Positions 1 to 12,499 are shown, counted from the first letter of the stretch. The stretch is 64,000 nucleotides of DNA from Syngnathus acus (GCF_901709675.1 NC_051099.1:6942001-7006000), one strand, 5' to 3'. Notes: a model not told the origin generated them from the sequence alone. Program-made: numbers and translations.

Positions 1-113
1 TTTTTTCCTTTTTGTCGTGTATTTATTAGCCAGTGTCTGTTTTGCGGAGACAATCCAAGAGTTGGCATTGCACTTGATGGCAGAGCTTTGGGTACGGGAG
101 TGGAGGAGAAGTC
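1..113 (-). other. cxxc5: cxxc5 3' UTR (start of)
   Basis: Sequence directly downstream of the cxxc5 stop codon on the minus strand. It continues out of the window, and no polyadenylation signal is evident before the edge. Confidence 0.6.
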
Positions 114-3100
114 CTACTGGAACCACCGGAACGCCGCTCCTGTAGGAAGCATCACCTTCTTGGAAAAACAGAAGAGGAGAAGGGGGGTTGGGGGGGGGGT
201 TGAGAACAGGAAAGAGAAGTTGCAAATTACTTGTGAAAAAAGGTGCACTTTAGAGCATATATTATATATTGCAGCATAAATATTGGGACTAGTTCAACAT
301 TGGTCCCATTGGGCCATGGAAAATCATTAAAAAATAATAATAAAGATATACAGCTATGATCACATAACAGGTGGGGACAAAAATGGAAATGATTTATTTT
401 GGTCTCGTAATATCACAGAATCTTTATAGTTGAACAGGGGTGTGTAGACTTTTTATATTCACTTATTTAATATTACGTCCTTACTTTGCTTGTTCTCTTA
501 CTGTAGCCTACACTCTATGGCACAGGTGTCAAACTCAAGGCCCGGGGGCCAGATACGGCCCGCCACATCATTTTATGTGGCCCGCGAAGACAAATTGTGC
601 ATCAAATTCGTGTGTCATTACTAGAATTGCAAATTGTCTTCAATAATATCATTTTTTTAAATATTTGACCAGTTTTTACTCGTCTGATTTGAAAATGAGT
701 TATTTGTCAGTTTGTTTTGTAGCTTTTACTGTCTATAATATGAAGTGCTCATACATTTATTTGGGTTGACAGTCATAATGGCCCTCCGAAAGAAGAAGCT
801 ATGACTACAATGCGGCCCGCGAAAAAAAATTGTTTGACACTCCTTGCTCTTTGGGGAAGGTGGTACAATGTTCTTTTCAACACATTTATTTAACATTGAA
901 TGACTTTAATGTTGTTTTTATTGCTTTGACTGCTCTCAGATTTCCAAATTGATGGCGTGAAACTGGCTTGTTTGCTATTTTGGTTCATAAATGACATGCC
1001 ACTCTCAGGGTTGAGTGTATGAGCCATTAGACGCCGGGAAAAGCTTCACACAAAAAACGATAGGCCGCATTTATTATTTAGCCACCACACGGGTGGCTCT
1101 CCCACGCCATCATTAACGACGATGCCACTCTCCGGCGCCGCCGCAACCTCCTTCACTGTGGCTATCTGCACGACCGGAGCGGCACACATGCACACTGTTT
1201 GCTGCAAAAGTGTGCTGAGGTCCACCAATCAGTACGGACAAAGACACGATCAGCATGGTGAGCTTCCTGAAAAGTCACTCATGCACCCACACACACTCTC
1301 ACACCAAAGCCAAAATGTATTTGAGTACAGTCACACACCTCCACACGCGCTGGCATGATAATACACTCCTGAAGTCACACCATACAGTGAGAAATTCTCA
1401 TGGGTGATGCGTTCAAGTTCACGTTTCTTTTATCGCACCTGACGGTGGACGTTTTAAGGATTCGGGCATGGGAATAAAAGGATGCGTGGCTTGCAAACCT
1501 GCCCCGGAAGGCCATTTAAACCCTACATACGCTATTTGCTATACATATTATTTGGGCTGACGAAATATTTATCCATCCACACATTCTCTTGACAGGGCAA
1601 ATACTGCTGATGTTCAAAAAGCACTTTTTTTTTTAAGGCTGAGTACCCAAGAAGTTGTATATTTTTGAAAACATCACAAGGACAATAAATTTCTTGGAAA
1701 ATTGTGTTCAATGTTATCCCGAAAAATCCCAACAGTCCTTTCATATAATCAAAACACCAACGTGTCATGATTTCTGCACGGACCACTGAATTTAGTCTTA
1801 AATCATCTGGCCAGAAAAATGGGTGAAATAATTTGCCAATCAGGCAGATACAAAGGCAACCTTTCCCAGTTGCTCGGGTCCTTTGTCCAACCAAGGAGTC
1901 AGCAGGTGAGAACTCTTAGAACAACCATAGAAAGAACACATTTGCACCACTTAAAAATGTTTGAGAATCACTTTTCTAAATGAGCAAAAGTGCAACCATT
2001 TCAGATAAGACATTAGTCTTGCATGCTAAGTAATGCATGATTTTAAATATTTTCTTTATAATTGTAAATAGTCAAATGAACTGTCAAAGTACATGGCTTT
2101 GCTTGTGTAGCTTCAGTCTGTTGTTTAAGGGACATAACAGCAGCCCTCACTGGAGTCCCCCCCCCACACACACACACACATGTGGGGCAAGATGATCTTC
2201 AAAATATTTGCAGCTTCGAAGCACATACCGCAGGTCAAATGTTTGCAACATGGATAATGAACTGTATTTTTTTATTTTTTTTTATTATTAATGGGCATCA
2301 TGACTTTGGCAAAGTGATTGACTGACTGGTTGACTTCCACTGGGTGTGAAAAGTTGATAAAAACGTAAGTCTTATTTGAAAAGAATACCACCAAATTATA
2401 AATATCAACCATAATGTAAGACTCACAGGCAGCATATTGCTAGAATCATTTTATGGTCTGTGTTGTTAACCCCTCATGTGTCTCTGTGACGACCTTTCTA
2501 GAGAAGCACTTAGCCGGTGAGACAGCCAGGAGGACAGCAGCAACATCTGGCGCCGCCACAGATGTCAAAAAGCCGGTAAGGTCTGGATTTAGTATGTCGT
2601 AATACGTGGCGAGAAAAGCACATTCATCAGATGAACTTTAACTGCTGTATTTCCTCATTAACTACGTGCAATCAATGGTAAATGGCAGTAAATACGGGCG
2701 GGTAAAAAAAATGTTTTTCCCGCTATCGCTGATTGCGCCAGTTCAAGTAGATGCGATCTGAGGGGGTAACGTAGCCAGTCACTTCAATCGATGTTTTTTT
2801 CCCCCCAATCAAGATGAGCACATTTGTCTTCTCATAGCACAACAATTTGTCTACCATATCTCACGGAAGCGGGTATTACTCTGTAGTCTGTTCTCTAATT
2901 GCTTCTACAGTGAGCTAATTTCAACTTGTAATGACATTTCAGAGTAAAGTGCATGTTGTTACGCATAGAAATTCCTTTCAGCCAATTAAAGCCGCCGTGA
3001 ATCTGACTTTTAGCTCAGACTATTTTTTTCTCTTATTCCAGACGTCGCCTTTAGTTATTCTTGTTCTTCCTCACAGCCATCTTTCTCCTTGATTCTTCTT

Positions 3101-6100
3101 ATAACTTATCGCTCAGTGTGCTCAGCAGCTTGCCCAACATGTTCACATGTCCCACATGTGTCTTGGTGCCAGTCGGCATGCCTGTCACTCTGCATGAGCC
3201 TCTGCTGCCCAACGTTTTGGACGCAGGAAAGAAAGTTCATGAGGCCATAATCATTCAGAGAACTGTCATCTCATGAAGTAGCCGCAAATATTCAAATTGT
3301 ACTACCTAGAGCAGGCGTCGGGAACCTATGGCTCTTTTGGTGACGTCATTAAAAATACATTAGTACACTCAAAAAATCGTTGGTCTTAATTAAAATACAT
3401 GCATTTACTAGTATCTAGCCGTTTTTTTTAAATGGTATTGCTCTCATGGGAAATTATTTGTAAAAAATGGGCATGTATGGCTCTGTCCCCCAAAAAGGTT
3501 CCCGACCCCTGACCTAGAGCATTGGTGTCAAACGTAAGGCTTGGGGGTCAGATACGGCCCACCACATCATTTTATGTGGCCCGCAAAGACAAAGTTTGCA
3601 TCGACTTTGTGTCATTACTAAAATTACAACTTGTCTTCATTTTAAAAAATAGACATTCCTAGCAATTCTTATTACCATTCGTCTTTTTAAAAATATTTGA
3701 TTTTTTTTTTACTAGTCTCTGATTTCAAAACCAGTTATTCATCAGTTTGTTGTGTAGCCTATACTGTATGTATCCAGAAGACGTTGACAGTGATAACGGC
3801 CTACCGAGGGAAACTATGACTATGATGAAAAATGAATTTGACACCCCTGACCTAGAGCTACAAATCTATATTAACTATCATGATGTTAGCTATGAAAAGT
3901 TCCAATGCATTTAACAGATGAATAAAGTGACACCACTTTCACATTTGCAACACAAGCCAAACAACCATGCCTTCCCACATGTCTCCATCAAACGTTGCAT
4001 TCTCAGAATAAATCCAGACGTTCTGCGCCAGCGAGCGGCGAGGTGGCAAAGGCCTCTGCATGCAAACTCCCCCTCACTTGCTGATTTTACGCTCCTCTTT
4101 GAGCCGCCGTCAACACCCTGAAATTAAGCATCTCGCTCGCCGGACTGAGCTTGTGTATCGACGCGGATGTCTAGAGGGATCTTGAAGGCATGCGCGACAA
4201 CCTTTTCATGCAAATGCAGTAAAATGACGTTTCGCATGTTTTAAGAAGCAAAACCATAGACTCACCACAATGTTAACTTTGCGGTAACTTCTATTTTGAT
4301 TATTTGAGGTAAAGTCACACACATCGCAGAGCCTTGTGCTTTATTATAGAATCAGTCTCATATACAAATGGAAACATTTTTATGAACTAAATCTCAGTTA
4401 TGGCTTGGTCTTGACCTTTTAGTTCCCCTTGAATTTTAAAGAGGACATATTATAGAAATGTGACTTTTAATTGCTTTTTTATGAATATATGGGGCTCTGA
4501 TACGCCTGCCCACCCACCAAGTGTAAAATTACACAACCAAGTACTTATTCTAACTTCCCATGGATGAAAATTAGTCTATAAGATAACCATTGTGAATTTT
4601 CTGCTAAAACAGTTTGGCTATTTTTTTTTTTTAATAGCTCCGAGCTCAGTTGTTTTAAAGCATTATCGTCAAGTTGCTGATATTTTTTGTCAACTGTATC
4701 GCTGCAGGCGCCACGTGTGCAAATCGGCCACACTTGTGATTCTCAAACCTTTTACACTTATTACATATTTTAGCAATACCTCTTATTATTTAGCTAGTAA
4801 GCTAGCAAAGTAAGCAGGTTTTCCCTCCTGTGGTGTCTAGTTTCTCTAGCCTGAACACGTTGACGGGAAGCAGTAAGAAAAACAGACTATTCTTCTCCAA
4901 TGCAGAAACCGCTCATGCATCTGGTCATTTGACATTTGGCGTGCGCTGATGACGTCTCTGTGCAGGGCAGGCTGTGTTTTGTGATCTAAACACCTGCAGG
5001 ACAAGAGCTGTTGACTTAATAACAAAGCCTGCTAAGACAAGACGTAGTTTTGCCGGCGGGAAGTTGTGTTACTGTGAAATCGCTGCTGCAACATTTTTTT
5101 AAACACAGTGGTGAGATTTTGCTCTATCGTCATTACAGATACTGAGGTGTCCCTGTTATATTGATATACAGTCGTGATTTATTTTCATATTTACGTGCGG
5201 CACAAGTGGACCCCTTGATGCGTTCTGTGTGTAGATGTGATGTAATCACATGGCTTCATCTTCGTTTTTCTCTTTCCCTCAACCGCTTTCCCCTCTTGAC
5301 CCTCATTTGTCATCTTGGGTGACACCGGTGTCTCTTTAGTCTAACTCACTGCTCAATTACTTTACAACATGTGTACATTATTTTACAACATCGGGGCCTA
5401 TGGTGTTTTTTTTCCCCCCCCTGTCATTAGGAGAGGATTATAACATAACCTAATCCTTTAATAACATTCATTAGAGTTTTGTTATGCTGAATTTATCTAA
5501 TTAAATGAAAATGCAACATAAAGAGGAACATATGCTTCACGGGTATACTTGAATGTGATGACAAATGACATTTGGATGAATATAGATTTCTGTAATTAAT
5601 GAATAAGCACTCCTACTTGTGCCAGTTAGGCAACTATTAAACCCTGCAGGTTTATGATATCATTAAAGTCTATTTCATATAATTGAAGCGCCGTTGGACT
5701 GTGACGTTGCGAGCTACGTGATGACCCGTATCGGCATCAGCGTTCATGAATATTCAAGCTTCCCTTTGTTGCTCCGGCATCACTGGTGTGAACATCAGGT
5801 TAATTACCATGACCCCGTCGCTTGCAAATCATCAATTAAGACCACATCCCCTCTAGTTACATTAAAATAGTCCCAAAGTAGACGGAAATAATCAGTCACT
5901 GATGTCTTTCAAACTTGCCAACAACCCTTTTTTAAGGGCATATGACTCATTACATACAATTTAAACAAAAGGTAAGAAAAGAAAATTCCATGTTCTCCGT
6001 TGTAGTGGGAAGAGTTTGCAGAAGGCCAATTTCTGTGTCGCAGTGCTCAAAGTCCATAAATGCATAGTTGGGTGAGTTTGCTGTGGAAGAACTTGAGGGC

Positions 6101-7839
6101 ACAACCCCATAAACCAGTTTTAGGATGAACGACGACGAAAGATGCTATAGATCGACTCTCCAGGTGTCCCAATACATTTGGCCATATAATCCATATTTAG
6201 ACTCATTAAATCGCCAATAACAAGCACTACTCCCTTCACAAAGGAACAAAGCAGTCTTTGTTTTATAACAAAGTAAGTGATTCTCTCATCAACTGATAAG
6301 GAGCGTTCATTTTCTTTTTCGATGAGAACATCTGCCAAAATTAATTTCACGATCGGTCATTCTGTCACCGCAGCCATGCTTGGTTAAGTCACCGCGAGCG
6401 ACGGAGGTAAAGGGCAGTATGTTTTTTTCCGAGGCCATTTAGATGAGCGGGAGTGTCACCGGAGAGAAGGACAGGGGCAGCAAAAGAGGGGAGGGGGGGT
6501 GCACGTGTGCCATGCTGACACCTGGTGCTCCAGATGACGGCTCCAAGGCCAGATGGACCACATTACACGCACGTCCTTACGCACACCTACACACATACTG
6601 TACCCAATTACCATCACTTTGCCAACTAACGCTACATTTTTTCCGCCAAAATATTAACATGCATGTGTAAGCAGGACGTGAGCAAACTGAAAATTCCCAA
6701 ATGGAAGTTTTTCGACCTTAACCAACTCCCGCGGTGGGTGATGGGTGAGGTTATGATTATGGTACACAGACCTCACACCACCTGTCACAACTTCTTTTCC
6801 CAACCTCACCTAAACCCCATCCGACACCATTAACAGATGAATCCAATGGCCGGTCGCTGTTTTAGGTGCTTGTATAAATAAACCTATTTATTTATTTTAA
6901 ATTTATTTATTTATTTTATTATTTCATTTTTCATTTCAGTATATATACACTTTTATTTTTTTGTATTTTTTATTTTATTTTTTTATATTTTTATTTTTTG
7001 ACATCATCGAAGCAATTCCTCATTTATGGCCCACACCTTCTTACCTCCAAAGCAGCAGAGGGCTTCTTCTTCAGTTCCTCACATTTTCGAAACTTGCAGA
7101 TCTGATGGCCCGTCTTGCGATTCCGGCAGCTGCTACACTGCTCACAGTTAATCCGCCGCCGGCAAGGTGGGCACATGCCACAACGTTTTCGCTTCTTTTT
7201 CCCGGAGTTGATAGCGGAGGCCAGCTCGTTCTGCGCCGGGTACTCGGTCAGGCCGGCCATGTGCAGCGCGCTGTCCGCGAGAAACACTCCAGCCGGCGTC
7301 ATGATGAAAAGGCCCGGGTTGAAGGGGAAGCCGCCCCCTACTCCATATGGGAAGTCAACAGGACCACCTACGGCGTCCGTGACAGACGTACCCTCCAAAT
7401 CGCTAGCCCCCGAGCCCGCGTCTCCTCCGCCAACTCCCACTCCCATGCCCCCAGGCAGAAGCATGTGCTCCATACCGGCCCGCTTTAATAACGCGGCTGC
7501 CTGGGCAAAGTGCAGCAAGCCATTCTGTCCCTCCAGAACCTGTTCCAGGGTCCGGTCCAACTTGGCCGCTGCCAGTGCCGAGACGGTGGGCTGGGGTGGT
7601 GGAGGTGCTTGAGGCTTGGCCGTGTGGCTCTTTGTCTCACGGTTGTCTTTGTGTCCATTGGTGGTGGCGGAGGAGACCGCCGTGTACTGCGAAAGGGTGC
7701 GGGAGTTCTTAAGGCTCCTGTTTAAAGGGGCACTGATGATGCCACTGCGGTTCCTGCGTTCTATAACAGGAGAGTCCTGTTTGCAGCTACCCCGCTCCAG
7801 GTCCTCAGTCCGGCCCCCCTGGGACAGCCTGCTCGACAT
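114..7839 (-). CDS. cxxc5: CXXC-type zinc finger protein 5 (two coding exons)
   Basis: Coding exons 7045-7839 and 114-158 (minus) join in phase 0 to give 279 codons. The start is taken as the ATG at 7837-7839, because the MSSRLSQGG start aligns with the MSS start of known CXXC5; an in-frame ATG at 8025 would add 62 unalike residues. An N-terminal block with ERRNRSGIIS is a family signature. The CXXC zinc finger occupies about residues 214-258 (CGMC, CEQC, CSSC, KTGHQ, FRKC) and is closer to CXXC5 than CXXC4 (RRRINCEQC). The donor after SAALE is at 7041-7044. The last exon was found 6.9 kb away and encodes KVMLPTGAAFRWFQ, the known CXXC5 C-terminus, behind a strong pyrimidine tract. The family binds unmethylated CpG DNA and inhibits Wnt signalling through Dishevelled. 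Teleosts have a and b copies; which one this is I cannot tell. Confidence 0.95.
521..846. mobile_element. hAT-type MITE, family A copy 1
   Basis: The left end CACAGGTGTCAAACTC and the right end TTTGACACTCCTTG are imperfect terminal inverted repeats. Flanking 8-bp target duplications are ctctatgg (513-520) and ctctttgg (847-854), 7 of 8 matching. The interior carries the GGCCCG/CGGCCC and TGTGGCCCGCG motifs shared with the copies at 3520 and 52272. There is no transposase, so it is non-autonomous. Confidence 0.8.
3312..3511. mobile_element. hAT-type MITE, family B (200 bp)
   Basis: The element starts CAGGCGTCGGGAACCT and ends AGGTTCCCGACCCCTG, nearly perfect inverted repeats. It is flanked by identical 8-bp duplications acctagag at 3304-3311 and 3512-3519. 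There is no coding capacity. The right duplication is also the left duplication of the next element. Confidence 0.88.
3520..3849. mobile_element. hAT-type MITE, family A copy 2
   Basis: Begins CATTGGTGTCAAACG and ends TTTGACACCCCTG. The interior is alignable by eye to the copies at 521 and 52272 (TGTGGCCCGC, TGTGTCATTACTA). It is flanked by acctagag at 3512-3519 and 3850-3857, the same target used by the neighbouring family B element. Confidence 0.85.
4895..5060. promoter_or_regulatory. candidate conserved non-coding element in cxxc5 intron
   Basis: A repeat-free stretch with balanced composition and dense factor-like motifs, including TGATGACGTC (CRE-like) near 4950 and a CACCTGCAG E-box near 4990. 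The call rests on appearance only; no alignment was possible. Confidence 0.22.
5690..5880. promoter_or_regulatory. candidate conserved non-coding element in cxxc5 intron
   Basis: A repeat-free stretch with CATGAATATTCA, GGTTAATTACC and TTGCAAATCATCAATTAAG, which resemble POU and homeodomain sites clustered within 200 bp. The call rests on appearance only. Confidence 0.25.
6880..7012. repeat. T/A-rich low-complexity tract
   Basis: Runs of TTTA and TTTTTA units directly downstream of the cxxc5 coding exon's splice donor on the minus strand. On the transcript this is an A-rich tract just inside the intron. Confidence 0.8.
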
Positions 7840-8049
7840 GGTCCGGAGCGTATGCGCCGCCTGGGTTGGGGGTGAGGGTGGAAAGGGGGCAGGGACGAGC
7901 GAGGGGAACCTTTTCTTGGTCCGTTCTGTGCCCCCGGTGAGAGCGCCGCCACTCCTTGATGGACTAATCAGCCAACCGACAACAGACAGGCCTTCTGCCT
8001 GCTCGACAACTAAGCCCTCATCCACGTTCTTCCATGGGCCATCTGGAAC
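7840..8049 (-). other. cxxc5: cxxc5 5' UTR part of the main coding exon
   Basis: On the minus strand a pyrimidine tract followed by TTAAG gives a plausible acceptor, so the exon would begin at 8049, 210 nt before the chosen ATG. This leader contains upstream ATGs, including the in-frame one at 8025. The upstream non-coding exon is not identified. Confidence 0.45.
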
Positions 8050-8819
8050 CTTAACACATGGAGAGAAGAGAGCGGTGTGCTAATTAATCAAAATCCGCTT
8101 CGGTTCATCAAATTACAACAATATCAACACATTCTTAAAGGCATCTCATTGAAGTAATGAGACAGCATTAGTTAAACTAGCAAAACTAACCGGTATTAAA
8201 AAAACTGAGAAAATTAGTATTAGTAGGGGTGTAAAAACAGCATCATGACTTTGTCGTTGTTATTTTACTATATGAATGAATTTGTCAGTAGCTTACTAAA
8301 ACTGTGGCGTTTTTGTTCAAACGTAAATCTCTCCAGTAAAAGATCGGGTACGTAGCTCGGTATATTTTAAAGAGGAACAATTCCATTTGGTTTGATTCAA
8401 TGAGCTCACATCGTATGAATCGATTTTTTTTATCACACCCCTTCACTTGAATTGTTTGAGATGATTCAACAATCATTACGTGCTCAATGACGTGTTCAAC
8501 CTGACCAGCTAGAATAGATTCAACTAAAATATTTGGGTTTTAGTGAAACAATTGTGAGAGAGAAGACAATTTGTCAAGCAGGTAGGGCGAGACTCCCCAC
8601 TGGACACAGACGCATTCATCCACTTGGCCTGAGATTCCTGTGGCTGCTCATCTATGAAAAGGCAAACTATGCTCGTATTCTCCTGACCTGTCCGTGTTCA
8701 CAAACAAGCACGCCACCTCCCACAGAAAAGCTGAGGAAATGGCCGGGCCATTCCTTATAAGGCAAACAAAGGGAAAAGGAGGGGGAGAGGACGGCGGGCG
8801 GAGGAGGGTGGGGTGAGCT

Positions 8820-8836
8820 GGGGGGGGGGGGGGGGG
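8820..8836. repeat. poly-G run (17 G)
   Basis: An uninterrupted G homopolymer preceded by G-rich sequence from about 8770. It is a potential quadruplex former and an assembly-error hot spot. Confidence 0.9.
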
Positions 8837-9284
8837 TGTCTGTGCAGTGTGTGGAAATTGGAAGGCCAGAATTAGTGGGAGGTAAAGCTTCAAAGGCAAG
8901 AGCACAGCCCCCACATTCTCACCAGCTCAGGGGGATGTGGCGCCAGCGAACCAGAGCCAGCTCCACAGCCCCTCGGCCCCATAGTTTCAGTTTCTCCCAC
9001 TACGCCACTGACCAGGGTCCGGTTTCCCCGAAGCATCTCGACGCTAATTGCATCTCCGCGCTGTTGCGGGTGAAAGCATAAAAGCGCTGCGAGTCATCAC
9101 ACAACGATACGTGCGGGTTTTATATAACAGGAGACAAGAAGACTTACACGTTTAGTGCTCATTCCCCAATACTTTCATGTAGTTAAAAGCAGCTAAGTGG
9201 TTATTGATAGACATTTGAATTTCACGCACTCTGAGTTGGGATCTGGCAGCTGCACGTCTGTACAAGTAAATCGGGCGAGCTCGG

Positions 9285-9480
9285 GCACTTGCCCAGCACT
9301 ATTTCTTGATTAATCAAGGCCTGGGAGAATATCCAGCTCTGATCCAGCCGCTTCATCAATGTTCTAAATACATTAAACGTGTTAAAAGCCTTGAGTGTTG
9401 CATGAGATTAATGAATTGGCATATAATCAATCACTAGAATAAACGAGTTCTCAAGTCATCTCCAAAGTGACAAAACTGGC
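9285..9480. promoter_or_regulatory. candidate conserved non-coding element upstream of cxxc5
   Basis: Contains the perfect 14-bp palindrome CTTGATTAATCAAG near 9306 and the homeodomain-type sites GATTAATGAATTGG and ATAATCAATC near 9410-9430, in otherwise complex, repeat-free sequence. An inference from appearance. Confidence 0.28.
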
Positions 9481-10213
9481 AGTGAGGACCCATGAAAATA
9501 CTCTGAAGAAAATCTCTGATCTAGTGTAATGGTTTAATTCCGACCGGTCAGCTGGCCAGCTGGCCGTCTATTCTTACCGAGCCGACCGCGTGATGACGCC
9601 ATACTTGGTCTTCAAATGACACGTATTGTCACTGCGGTTGTTTGAGCCTTTTAATTGATAGTGTGGATATGACGCAGCACTTTAGATACTGCTGACTTGC
9701 TCTGCGACAGTCCGGGCAACACCTTCCGACTGACAACAACGCAGCGACACGTTGGCTCGAAAGATCATCAGTAATTTCACAAATAGCTCGAATATTTGGA
9801 AGGTCGCAAACTTCATTGACTAATGTGGCTGGTCTGAATAATCATGCGCATTTCACATGTGCCTTAGGTATTCATTATATTTAATGACCAGATATTTACT
9901 ACCGCATTCTAATTATCTTAAAGACTTTATGACCTCAAGTGCTCTCTTTAAGTCCTTTTCAATACACAAGCATGCTCCCGTTGTAAATTATGGTCTCATT
10001 CACTTTACAGTAGACAATTTAGAAGATCATCTTTGATTTGTGGCTTTCCTGAGCTTGCTAGCTACCAAAGGGTCCCGTCAGTTGACATGGCAACAGTGAT
10101 TTGTTTAGGCCTGAAAATTATAATTGTATAAAAAAAACTCTCAAGTGTTAAGTTGAGTGGTACAATTAAATTTTGTTAGTCTTTGGATCCATTTAAAGAT
10201 CCATTTAAAAATC

Positions 10214-10254
10214 TATTATTATTATTATTATTATTGTTATTATTATTATTATTT
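10214..10254. repeat. TTA trinucleotide microsatellite
   Basis: About 13 units of TAT/TTA with a single G interruption. Confidence 0.9.
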
Positions 10255-10364
10255 ACGACTCTTGTTATCACAGTTTAGAGACATTTTTATCCACGACTAA
10301 CCATGTTAACAACTCTATCATGTCTGTCTGGACAAAAATGATCTCGTATATAACTCGTTACACT

Positions 10365-10376
10365 GCCCCCTACTGG
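10365..10376 (-). promoter_or_regulatory. CTCF-like motif
   Basis: The minus strand reads CCAGTAGGGGGC, an exact match to the published vertebrate core CCASYAGRKGGC. Occupancy is unknown. Confidence 0.4.
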
Positions 10377-12054
10377 CTTGGCATGCAGACTACAGCATTA
10401 TCACGTTTGTGAAGTTGTTATACAAGTCTACAAAGAAAAAAGGAAGTTATGAAAATCCATGCTAAGATGTTCATTCTGAATGATTACACACTTGTATTCT
10501 GCGTTGCAGTCAAGTTGGAGCGAAAGAGCAGCACAGCGCATTGGTAGTGTTGAGATATTTGTGTATTTTATAAACACTATGTTCACACCTCGTGAGTGGT
10601 CACACGATTCTATCGGTCACAATCTCGACACCATCAACCTTGGGACGCAGTCTCGGACTAAACAACCTAGCGTCATTGCTTTTTCGATACTTTAACCGCA
10701 TCACTAGCTGAAGGTGTTGCTGTCCTGACGTGAACTGTCCCTTAAACCACAAACGTCACTCCCGCGCTTCTAAATGCCAGATGAAACCAGATAATTTAGT
10801 GGCGTTTTGTACTTGAGGCCTTTTAACTCAATTTCCTGTATCACAGACTTGCTACCGTGCTTCATGTTCAAATTTACACCTCTGGTTGCTCCAAGTTGAC
10901 AGCGGTGTAATTATTAGTCACATATAAAGCCCTCAAACTCTTGCGTGCTGCCTCAGCATTAAACAAAAGCATATTTGCTGTTTATGATCGCTTTCTAAAA
11001 CTGAATTGTCAATATCTGATGAGTGTCAGTACAGGATTAGCGACAAGGCATACAGACCTAGATATAAATAGTAGAACTAGACACGTTCAATATGGGTCAA
11101 TGACTAACCCCGTGACTCGACAAATGTGCAGATGGGTGTGGTCTAAAAGGTATGACGTGATCCGGGGATCAAAGCATCGCCGCAATTCAGGGACGCCACA
11201 GTTTATTTGTGTGACTTCTGGCCATGTCTGTAGACCAAACGGAATTAAGCAGATAAACTTTGATTAATTATATTGCTGAGGTACTTGAGTTCAACCGAAG
11301 TCAATTTGGTGTCTCGTTTTCCGAGTCTTTGTTTTTCTTTCTTAATTCTCCAAATTTGACATCTCCCAAATGGTGTTTCCTTGCTTTTTGATATATTTCT
11401 CTATTAGCTTGTTAGCTAAGTTAGCATTAGATCTTCAAACAACATATGTGGCTCTCTCCGAGAGTAGCGACTCCACCCACCACTACTCTAATTAACAACT
11501 CGTGCGTCAATTATTCCAAAACGTCAATTTGTTGTTTACGACATTTTCCTGCCAAACCGTTTCAGTTGCCAGGCAACCGGTGAAGGCTCCAGGAAGTTAC
11601 TGGTGGGCCAAGAAATACTCAGGTACATAACCCTTTGTGAAATAACTGCCAGCTTCTGGCAATGTCATCATACTCGCCACTTCCAAGTAGTATTTGCACA
11701 AATAATAAGATTGTATATGGCATAAACTGTATACTCAGGATAAAAACAATATCTAAAATACAAATATAACGGTTATTCTCCTAAAATGATATGTGGCAAC
11801 CTTAATAAACTTTCTCATCAAAACATTTGACTTTTGGAAGACTCGGTCTGACCATGCACGCATCCATCCAATCCTCCCCATAATGACACTGCAGCCGTTG
11901 TGGGCGTTCAGTTAATGACATGCTTGACTGATCAATAAGTGATGGACAAAAGCATACCAGGGAGTGCTTGTGTTTACATATTCCTCTATTGCCTTATCTC
12001 ACCTTTTAATAATCACATCTTGGTTCAGGGCTATTGATTATTTGGCATGATAAA

Positions 12055-12150
12055 ACTGTTGTAGTGAACTAACATATTTTCAATTTGAACTGGGAATCGA
12101 ACCCACATCCTTGAGCAAGGTTAAGCGACAACCATTTCAATCATGACTTC
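12055..12150 (-). mobile_element. possible tRNA-derived SINE relic
   Basis: The minus strand carries GGGTTCGATTCCCAG, a good pol III B-box/T-loop, after CCTTGCTCAAGGATG. No A box, body or target duplication is evident, so this is at best a fragment. Confidence 0.3.
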
Positions 12151-12284
12151 TTGACATTCTGATTGGACACTAAATAATGGTTATAATTTTCCTGCTACAC
12201 GATGACATCATTGATTTCTTATGAAGTTTTGTTTCGCTTATTACATCTCAGCATATCATAACAATCCCTGATGCTATGAAACGT

Positions 12285-12296
12285 GCCCCCTAGTGG
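12285..12296 (-). promoter_or_regulatory. CTCF-like motif
   Basis: The minus strand reads CCACTAGGGGGC, an exact match to the core CCASYAGRKGGC. Confidence 0.4.
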
Positions 12297-12499
12297 TTAA
12301 GAAAAGCACTTAAAGGATGTCATCAGAGCAATCAAAATTGTCTCCATGGTGTCTCTTTTACGTTTCTGGCAGAAATAAGTAAAACAAGTCAAACTGTATA
12401 AATATGGTGTGAAAGGATAAAATGGCAAGACGGCATTAGTTTGGATCCGTGACTTTCTCAGTATTCACCCAGCTAGACAATTAACCTCCTCCGTGGCCA

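Larger units (their letters stand above)
159..7044 (-). other. cxxc5: cxxc5 intron, 6.9 kb
   Basis: The intron is bounded by a GTAAGA donor at 7044 (minus) and a polypyrimidine-AG acceptor at 159-160. It contains three hAT-type MITEs, a T/A-rich low-complexity tract next to the donor, and two stretches around 4.9-5.06 kb and 5.69-5.88 kb that look like conserved non-coding sequence. I see no other gene in it; the short open frames match nothing I recognise. Confidence 0.8.

Noticed and set aside
7840-8025. In-frame upstream ATG of cxxc5 at 8025 giving 62 extra residues
   Set aside because: The extra residues do not resemble CXXC5, while the downstream MSSRLSQGG matches the known start; the segment is more likely 5' UTR.
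7115-8083. Plus-strand open frames of up to 165 codons over the cxxc5 exon
   Set aside because: Antisense shadows of a GC-rich coding exon; low-complexity Pro/Ala-rich products with no family resemblance.
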